Positions 56,312 through 64,000 of a stretch of DNA of 64,000 nt are shown here, one piece after another; positions within the stretch are counted from its first letter, which is position 1, and the number at the start of each line of letters is the position of its first letter. Origin of the DNA: Artemisia argyi (lineage: Eukaryota; Streptophyta; Magnoliopsida; Asterales; Asteraceae). The position numbers were made by a program, and so were the translations under genes. The stretch is from NCBI GenBank assembly GCA_030686995.1, contig CM060680.1, positions 83,974,259 through 84,038,258 on the forward strand, read 5' to 3'. The notes beneath the pieces are model-generated. The model searched no databases. It saw only the letters and a list, made by a program, of their open reading frames with translations, and had not been told where the DNA came from.

Positions 56312-57723
56312 TGATGAGGCGAAAAATGAACCACTTTTAGGGGGTCATTTAAGCCCGAAATTGAATTTATTTGATCAAATATTGCCCTAAATCGTTCCTT
56401 TTGTGATTTTAGGTACTTTGGGAGTGAAATCTGGAAAAGAAGGCATTTTAGACGTTTTTGGAGCATAAAAGTGAAGAAAACGGCAAAATCTCAATTTTCC
56501 TTGCTGGGAACAGTAGGTGACGGCGTCAAGAGCAACATTTTGACGGCGTCAAGAGTAATTTTCATGACGGCCCAGTACTGAAATGACGGCGTCACAAGGA
56601 AGAGCGTCAAGAGTAAAATACGTGATGGCCTGGAAACACCTAACACATGACGGCGTCAGAAGTAGATCAAGGCAGTCCGAGAAGTATTTTGGCGGCGAGA
56701 TGACGGCGTCACCTATTTGGTCTTGACGCCGTCAGCCTCTATTTCCTATATATAGTTTTCTAATTTTCACACATAAGAGGAGGAAGTTTTGGAGAAACCC
56801 TAAGGCCGAACCTAATACGATTTTTACAGGTTTTTCAAGGGTTTTCAGCCCTTGAAACCTTACAAGTGTAATTGAGATAAGTGTTCTTTTAATTCAATCA
56901 ATATGTCTATGTGTTGGTTGTCTATATCTTGTTCTTGTCTTAATTCCACTATGCTAGGCTAGATCTATCTTGTGTTTTCTTGGATCTAATGAAACCTAGA
57001 TGTTAATTATGCGTTGATTACTTGTTTATGGTTGTATTGGATGAATGATTTCAATGTTAGGCTTAAGAAAACTGGCAGATCTCCAAATGGTAACATGCTT
57101 GAACGTCTTAGGAAACATGAACCGATGGGCACTAGGTTTTATTGGTTGTATTTAATGCATGAGTAAATTCTAATGATCTCATATTAGGAGCTTCTTAGCC
57201 GGCTCGACATAGGAGTGAAGTAGGCACTCATAGGATTGGGGAGTTAAGTGCGATACCCCACGAATGGTATTAAGGAATACAATCCGTCATCCACGCAACT
57301 ATAACAAGTAATTAACTTGTAAAAGATATCTAGGGAGTAGTGAAATCTAAGTAAACACAACTTCTCCACTTATTGCTCACAACCTTAGTTTAATTTAGAT
57401 TTATTTTCATTTCTAGTATTTTATTTTAATTGCATCTTTAGTATTGGGTTAGTTGACTAGCAACTAATTCCGCCCAAATCTTTCAAACCCGAGATTTTAC
57501 TTTGCTTTCTAAAAAATATAAAAATACAAAAATAATCATCTCTCACCTTTAGCACTAGTAATTAGGTTTTCTAATCCTAGCGACATTATTCCTAGCTGAA
57601 CGATCAATCCCCCGGTACTTGTCACTATACTATACTACAACGATCAGGTACACTGCCTGGTGGGGGTTGTAAGCTTCTAGAGATCCCTTGAGAGGTAAAG
57701 CCTGGTGCGATCCCCACGTATCA
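56312..57723 (+). repeat. Element G 3' LTR
   Basis: 1412 bp direct copy of 50097-51508, TGATGAGGCG to CACGTATCA, then TSD GGTTG. TATATATA at 56747-56754. Confidence 0.95.
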
Positions 57724-57728
57724 GGTTG

Positions 57729-59510
57729 GAACACAAGTTGTTTTCAGTCAGGCAGTTTTGTGATGCTGATTTAGAAGTTGCATTCAGAAGAAACACGGTT
57801 TTTATTAGAAATTTGGTTGGTGATGACCTCTTAACTGGTAATCGTGGAACAAACTTGTATGCAATCGACATCAACCAAATGGCTTCTACATCACCAATTT
57901 GTCTTATGACAAGGGCAACCGAAACTACGTCCTGGCTGTGGCATAGAAGATTATCCCATCTCAATTTCGACACCATCAACAAGTTAGCCAAAGACAACAT
58001 CGTCACCGGACTTCCTAAGTTCAAATACACCAAGGAACACCTATGTCCATAATGCGAACAAGGAAAAAGTAAAAGAGCATCATATAAACCCAAAACTGTA
58101 CCTAGTTCGGAAGCAAGGTTACATATGTTGCACATGGACTTATGTGGCCCAATGAGAGTTGAAAGCATTAATGGGAAGAAGTATATTCTCGTTATTGTTG
58201 ATGATTATTCACGATATACTTGGGTAAAGTTTTTGAGATCAAAAGACGAAGCACCAGGCATCATCATCACCTTTCTGAAGCGTATTCAAGTTCTACTTCA
58301 AGCTCCAGCAAGGATTGTAAGAACAGACAATGGCATAGAATTTACAAACCAGGAGTTAAGAACTTACCTTGAAGATGTTGGAATCACACATCAAACATCA
58401 GTTGTTAGAACTCCACAGCAAAATGGGGTAGTTGAAAGAAGAAATAGAACTCTTGTGGAAGCTGCTCGCACAATGCTGATTTTCTCTAGTGCACCTCTAT
58501 TCTTATGGGCTGATGTTGTAGCCACTGCTTGTTTTACTCAAAACCGATCCCTAGTACATCCAAGATTCAATAAAACCCCATATGAGCTAGTGAACAACCG
58601 TAAACCTGACATCTCTTACCTTCACGTGTTTGGCGCTTTGTGCTATCCGACGAATGACAGAGAAGATCTAGGGAAGTTAAAAGCTAAGGGTGATATTGGT
58701 ATCTTCATTGGATATTCAGAAAACTCGAGGGCATTCAGGGTGTATAATAGAAGAACAAAAAGGATAATGGAGACGATGAATGTGAAGTTTGACGAGATTT
58801 CACAAATGGCTTCTGAGAGATACGCTCTAGAACCCGCGCTTAATCCAATGGCTTCTAATCAAAATGGATTAGGACCCGCACCAAACCAGCAGACTTCTGG
58901 ACACATCAATTCAGGACTCGTGCCTCAAGGAGCTCAGTCAACAAAAATGGATAAACCTTTAGAACAAGAACTGGAAAATTTCTTCGAGTTAATGTTTGAT
59001 GAATACTATGGTGGAACTTCAACAAATGCATCTCCACAACATTCCGCTGTACCCGCTCAAAACCATCAACCACCACCACCATCACAAGATGCATCTACTA
59101 CAATCGAAGCTGAAGCACCAACTACCTCAACATCATCTACATCTACTCAAGCAACTCCAGTACTTGACACTGTTCTACCAAGAGTTGATGAGCAAAACCA
59201 AAGCACAAATTTTCAAGAAGAACCAACAAATAATTCAAACAATGATGCGTTAGAAGAAGAAGAAATATTTGAAAACCCATTTGCAACAGACTCTGCTGAA
59301 TCTTCTTCAAGGTTACAAGAACCATCTAACACACATATGTTTTACCCAAGGTACCCTTCTACGTTTCAATGGACAAAAGACCATCCAATAGAACACGTTA
59401 TTGGTGAACCTTCAAAGCCAGTTCAGACAAGGAAACAACTTGCCACCGATCTAGAATTGTGCATTTACATTTGCTCAATCAGCCTCAAAGAACCAAAGAA
59501 CATTCGATAA
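57729..59510 (+). pseudogene. pol: Copia protease end and integrase of element F
   Basis: Continues protease (LEHKLFSVRQFCDADLEVAF), then pre-integrase WLWHRRLSHLNFDTINKL. The zinc motif CP-stop-CEQGK is cut by TAA at 58050-58052. The integrase core has MLHMDLCGPM, VRTDNGIEF and GVVERRNRTLVEAARTM (the D, D and E residues), all in the frame opened at 57705. The C-terminal part (FGALCYPTNDREDLGKLKAKGD; GYSENSRAFRVYNRRT) is followed by a Pro/Gln/Ser/Thr-rich linker. The RT start region (HPIEHVIGEPSKPVQTRKQL; SLKEPKNI) reaches the element H junction at 59510. RT proper is outside the window. Confidence 0.9.
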
Positions 59511-60917
59511 TGATGCATGGGAATCGCACCTTGCTTTACCTCTCGAGGGATCTCGAGAAGCTTACAACCCCCACCAGGTAGTGTACCTGATCGTTGTAGT
59601 ATAGTATAGTGACAAGTACCGGGGGATTGATCGTTCAGCTTAGGAGTAGTGTCGCTAGGATTAGAAAACCTAATTAATAGTTCTAGAGGTGAGGGATGAT
59701 TATTTTTGTATTTTTATATTTTTATGAAAGCACGTAAAATCTCGGGTTTTGAAGGAGTGGGCGGAATTAGTTGCTATTCAACTAACCCAAAGCTAATATA
59801 TATTCAAAATAAAATACTGAAAATGAAAACAAACTAATTATACTAAGGTTGTGAGCAGTAATTGGAGAAATTGTGTTTACTTAGACTTCACTACTCCCTA
59901 GATATCTTTTACACGTTAATTACTTGTTATACTTGTATGGATGACGGATTGTATTCCTTAATACCATTCGTGGGGTGGCATACATAACTCCCCAACTCTA
60001 TGAGCTCTTATCTCCTCCTACACCATGACCCAGCACAACTATAGGGATTGTAAACAGTGGCTCATGCATTAAATACAACCAATAAAGACCTAGTACGCCT
60101 CGGTTCATGTTTCTTAAGACGTTCAAGCATGTTACCATATGGAGATCTGCCAGTTTTCTTAAGCCTAACATATAAATCATTCATCCAAGAACAAGAATAA
60201 ACAAGTAATCAACACATAATCAACATCTAGGTTTCATTAGATCTAAGCAAACACAAGAGAGATCTAGCCTAGCATAATTGAATTGAGACAAGAACAAGAT
60301 ATAAACAACCAACACATAGACATATTGATTGAATTAGAAGAACACTTATCTCAATTACAATGCAAGGTATCAAGGGTTTGGAACCCTTGAAAAACCTGTA
60401 AAAGAGGCACCAAATTCGTCTTTAGGGTTTCACCAAAACTTCTCTCTCTTTAATGTAAAAACTAGAAAACTATATATAGGAAAACTGGGCTGACGGCGTC
60501 AAGACAAGCATGTGACGCCGTCACCTCGCCGCCAAATACTTCCTCGGACGGCCTTGATCTACTTATGACGGCCTATGTGACGCCGTCACCACCTACGGTA
60601 TTTTATTCTTGGGACTTTGACGCCGTCAGGATGGCTTTTGACGCCGTCATCAACTACGGTGTTTTATTCTTGATGTCTGACGCCGTCAGGGTGTAACTCT
60701 TGACGCTGTCACCTAGTGTCTTCAGCATGGAAAATTGATACTTTGCCGTTTTCTTCACTTTTATGCTCCAAAAACGTCCAAAATGGTTTCTTTTCCAGAA
60801 TTCACTCTCCAAACACCTAAAATCACAAAAGGAACGATTTAGGGCAATATTTGATCAAATAAAGTCGGATTCGGGCTTAAATGACCCCCTAAAAACGGAT
60901 CATTTTTCGCCTCATCA
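59511..60917 (-). repeat. Element H 3' LTR
   Basis: 1407 bp; on the minus strand TGATGAGGCG (60917) to CCATGCATCA (59511). The TGACG(N)CGTCA array lies at 60489-60711 and TATATATA at 60471-60478, both on the minus strand. The tRNA-Asp-like segment reads in the + direction at 59591-59618. Confidence 0.9.
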
Positions 60918-63391
60918 TATACCCTTACACTGGAGATTTGCTTGTCCTCAAGCAAATGAGCTTTTATTCTACTCAAAAGACAAGTTAGGGGTCATTTAAC
61001 ACTAATATAAAAGTAATTACAACAAATAATCGTTCCACTAAAGACCAATAGACAAGCACGGAGGTCATACACAAGCACCTCACAAATAGTGTTTAGATAC
61101 TCACATCTCTCGGGTGTAATAAAGTAATATAACATTATGGAAATGGAAGATATCTCTCACTACCTGTCATAGTAAAATAGATTACCATAGGCTTGAGAAA
61201 GGATCAAACCTCCACCACATGGCGTAAGCACCTAGGATAAACTATCAAAGAGGTCTTTTAAAGGGTTGTAACGTTAGGTATAGGGATATGAATTACACGG
61301 TTTTGTTGGATAAAGGAAGTTTTACTGGTGGCGAGTTAACAATCTTGGTTAATTACATGTACAAGATGGCGTTGCTAAGCCAAGACTAGACTCGACTTAA
61401 GCTAACAAATGAGAAATAACAAAAACATAAAATGAACATAGAATAAAAACGGGATGGTAGTCCGTATGTTTTTTCTCTTTTTCTTTTTTTTTTTTTTTTT
61501 CTTTTTTCTTGTTTTTTTCGATTTTTTTTTTTTTTTTTTTGCATACACTCTTACCCTACCATCCAAAATAATACATCATAGGGGTATGAGCATTCCCCTT
61601 ACACTTGAATCTTTACATACTTTACATTTAACTAATCTAATGACTCGAATTAAGAAAATCAAAACACTTGGAGCACTTTTAAGATTAACGTATATATGGG
61701 GGTAATAAATGATGTTCTTCCCCATTACTCCATAAAATAAGTACTTACCCATGAGTCCCAATCGTCCCAAAACAATATGTACAAGGATATGACTCGACTT
61801 AGCAACCATGTAATCAATTAGAAAGTTAACTTAGGGTTTAACAAATAACAATAATGCACTAAAAATGAGCGCATACACGGAAGGCTAAGGCGATTTGGTT
61901 GTACATTTAAGTGGGGTGTAACAAATTCTTCCTTTAAGTAAGATGCTTAAAGTTAGAAACGAAAAGATAGGCTCGGAGGGGTGTACTAGGGGTATCGTGT
62001 ACTAAAAATGAGTACAACGCTAAGGGTGTGGGAAAAATTAGTTGACTTAACTAGCCAAGTAATATGACTTAAATGGTCAAGTAATTATAATACGGGTTTA
62101 ACACAAGGGTGATCCTAATGCCTCTTATCATGTAGTAAATCCTACTACACGAATGTAGTCTCACTAGAGGTCTCGGGATGCATCACTAACGCAAGTTCTA
62201 GAATCTAAATGCTACCGGTACACTCATAAGCACTAATAATGAATGCTTTTCCTATCAAATCTAAAGGCGAACCTCACATTTTTTGGTGGAAAATTTTTCT
62301 GAATATACGGTTATGTGCTAGTCATACAATCTCCTATCCATGAGACGCTTGCTATGGCTAAAGTTTCACTCCTAAATGTTGTAAAAAAATTTAAATTTGG
62401 TGCTAAAATTACACTAACAAGTATTTCTCATAGTTTTATTACACATCTACCATCAAACAAAACAAACTCAAGCGAAAGTGCATATGTAAGGTATCATCTT
62501 TTTACCCTCCCCTTACACTTAAGATGAACATTGTCCCCAATGTTCAAGTAAAGAATGTAAAAGTTAAGAAGTAAAGAGAATGAAATCAAATACTCCCCTG
62601 ATTCGCTCGGTATGGATTTTAGGTTGACCAGGTTAAATCTTCTTCCAAGAAAACGAACAATCAAAGCTTCCCTTCCAGAATATAAATCATCTCCTTGTCA
62701 AACATAACCTGTAAATCCTGACAAAATAGACAAGACAACCTCGCGTAAAATCGGCGGCATCCTATATAAGTTACTAATCCTAGAAAACAAGGTAAGATAT
62801 AATGCTTGTGGAATGAAGTTTGCAGATTTCATGGAGATTATAAAACTTAATAATTCACAAAAACCATAAGACTCCGTTAGAAAAACAAAACCGGTAAAAT
62901 TTCCAGATTTTTAACTCCTGACGCCGTCAAGAGTAATACTCTGACGCCGTCAGAATGGACCTGCAGAAATTCTTATGTTAAGTTTCCGGAAAATTTCTGG
63001 AAAAACTTCGTCCTACTTCCTGGAAAATCCTGCAAAACTTCATTATGACTCAATACAAGCATTTGACTCTAACAAATACGAATATCCATGTTCATTTAAT
63101 ATTGTGGAGAATCATGATCGGGGTGTTTCTTGAAAACATATTTGGGGTTTCCCCTTACACTTATCTTTTGCAAAAATACTTTTAGGTTGGAGTTAAGACT
63201 AGGCCAAACAACATAATAAAGTATTTCCACATTTTAATTAAGAAACATGATCAACCAACAATAAAAATAAAACATGCATACGGAAGCAAATAACAATCAA
63301 ACAAATAAAATCACACAAAACATGGGTTGCCTCCCAAGAAGCGCTTTTCTTTATTTACGAGTCTTGTAGCTAGACTCAAAGTCATGGGTTA
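60918..63391 (-). other. Element H 3' noncoding region
   Basis: Mirror image of G: hairpin TTTGCTTG-TCCT-CAAGCAAA (60936-60957), poly(T) on the + strand (about 61468-61540) between GGATGGTAG (61452-61460) and CTACCATCC (61556-61564), polypurine on the minus strand (62502-62520), hairpin (62527-62544), paired TGACGCCGTCA (62919-62929, 62942-62952) and the GGTTGCCTCCCAAGAAGCGC block (63326-63345). A 77-codon minus-strand frame (61809-61576) has an ATG here, but the matching frame is broken in G and A. Confidence 0.75.
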
Positions 63392-64000
63392 CTACGTGAT
63401 CTCATCATTGGTTCCACTCTCTAGGTCGTCTTCTAAACTAGTATCGCTTTCATAGTGCAAGTACTTTGGATCTTCGAATTCGAAAACATCTTGTCGATAC
63501 TTAGAACCAAGCTTACTAACGTTCTTAAAGAATCCACATGATAAATCAGAAATATTCCTACACCCTCTCCTAACATCTTCATCACACAAGATAAGTTGGG
63601 AGCTCATCATATCAAGCCCGTCACAATCTATTCCCTTAAGGTCTTTTCTCTTGTATGGCGTTTGGTATGAAATCCTCCTAATCCCATCAGTGAAGGTCAT
63701 GATTCCGTTCAAGTCATCCACTATCAAATTAGTGATTTCACAAAAGGGTGCTCCAAAGACGACTTGTGATAACCTAGGGTCGACATAGTCCTTGATGTTA
63801 TCCACAATTGTGAATTCCATAGGGAATGCCATATTTCCTACAAACACCTGGATTTCATGATCCTTACCAACCACTTTCTCTCCTTTGTAAATCATCCCCC
63901 ATCTGCAGATATTGTTATAGTGAAACAATGACATAAAATTCTTTGGCAGGAATACATTAATGTATATGTTATCGAAGTACTTATGACCGATCATGCAGGG
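63392..64000 (-). pseudogene. Protease-like C-terminal domain of element H Gag protein (partial)
   Basis: About 200 codons, open from the window edge to TAA/TGA at 63392. Motifs (VFVGNMAFPMEFTIVDNI; DPRLSQVVFGAPF; GIMTFTDGIRRISYQTPY; RRGCRNISDLSCGFFKNV) match the protease-like domain of D and G. The end LESGTNDEIT is also shared. The sequence is roughly one-third identical by eye, so it is another subfamily. The catalytic region lies at or beyond the window edge. The first residues of the frame need not be a start. Confidence 0.75.

Larger units (their letters stand above)
50097..57723 (+). mobile_element. Element G: complete gag-only Athila derivative
   Basis: 7627 bp with two LTRs of 1412 bp and TSD GGTTG at 50092-50096 and 57724-57728. 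Contents: LTR, tRNA-Asp-type PBS, gag plus protease-like frame, 2.4-kb 3' noncoding region, polypurine tract, LTR. About 27 LTR differences by eye (near 2 percent), mostly C/T or G/A, some hitting CpG in TGACG sites. No RT, RNase H or integrase, so it needed proteins in trans. It is the best-preserved member of this family here. Confidence 0.93.
41075..59510 (+). mobile_element. Element F: Ty1/copia retrotransposon with three nested insertions
   Basis: 5' LTR (41075-41469), PBS, an unusual 1.15-kb leader, a long Gag split by solo LTR J, protease split by element G, and integrase up to 59510 where element H interrupts. RT, RNase H and the 3' LTR are outside the window. Removing J (TSD ATTTC) and G (TSD GGTTG) restores continuous reading at both sites. 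Gag and Pol style match abundant Asteraceae copia sequences. Multiple stops make it a pseudo-element. Confidence 0.9.
59511..64000 (-). mobile_element. Element H: gag-only Athila derivative, 3' part
   Basis: Minus strand; the 3' LTR lies at the left (59511-60917), then 3' noncoding sequence, then the end of a protease-like coding region running off the window at 64000. It interrupts element F pol at 59510, with GATAA just before; the duplicate is not in view. Its LTR and noncoding landmarks match G, but its protein is a clearly different subfamily. Confidence 0.88.

Noticed and set aside
55451..61809. Small hydrophobic sense frame in G (55451-55717) and H (61809-61576) as a mini env-like protein
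   Set aside because: In G it starts with TTG and the ATG frame seen in H is broken by a stop and a 1-nt insertion; A has lost the start. No consistent coding signal.

Overview
This window is a plant nuclear repeat block. I see no host gene in 64 kb. Everything recognisable is LTR retrotransposon DNA (Ty3/gypsy and Ty1/copia) inserted inside other LTR retrotransposons. The Gag and Pol proteins (Sirevirus-type copia, Athila, Tekay and Tat/Retand-type gypsy, and gag-only Athila derivatives) most resemble those I know from Asteraceae such as Tanacetum, Artemisia and Lactuca. That assignment is from memory, not a search.

Layout. (1) 1-25927: element A, an Athila gypsy on the + strand, enters from the left. 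Its reverse transcriptase is split by element B (2117-19035, minus, TSD AGATA). B is a copia/Sirevirus-like non-autonomous element without pol. One LTR of B is split by element C (2915-11687, plus, TSD GATAG), a full-length Sirevirus-type copia. The 3' region of A also holds a solo LTR (22528-24170, minus, TSD TACTT). (2) 25928-33277: element E, a Tekay-type gypsy on the minus strand, truncated at its integrase end and fused to the truncated 3' LTR of A. E sits in a Tat/Retand gypsy fragment (33278-35740). (3) 35741-end: a stack in which D (gag-only Athila derivative) interrupts the Tat pol. Copia F (from 41075) interrupts the 3' region of D. A gypsy solo LTR J (44707-47785, TSD ATTTC) and element G (50097-57723, TSD GGTTG) interrupt F, and element H (59511 to beyond the window, minus) follows in F pol. 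The right halves of H, F, D and Tat lie outside the window.

Function. Every pol and gag carries stops, frameshifts or deletions, so nothing here is clearly autonomous now. Element C is nearest to complete. D, G and H carry Gag plus a protease-like domain but no RT or integrase. They share LTR and 3' motifs with the pol-bearing element A, so mobilisation in trans by A-type elements is likely. Several first codons of the longest open frames are TTG or GTG; I treat those frames as conceptual.

Most interesting structure: B contains two extra minus-strand ORFs that are related to each other, each with a TATA box and a GC-rich array like that of B's own LTR. The leader of F holds about 25 copies of a TACGCATAAG-like motif. 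Athila-group LTRs have arrays of TGACG(G/C)CGTCA directly upstream of TATA, and a U5 segment complementary to the 5' half of the tRNA whose 3' end matches their primer site. They also have a duplicated hairpin-polypurine-TGATGA module and a poly(A) tract enclosed by an inverted repeat. LTR J carries a 5S rRNA-like segment.
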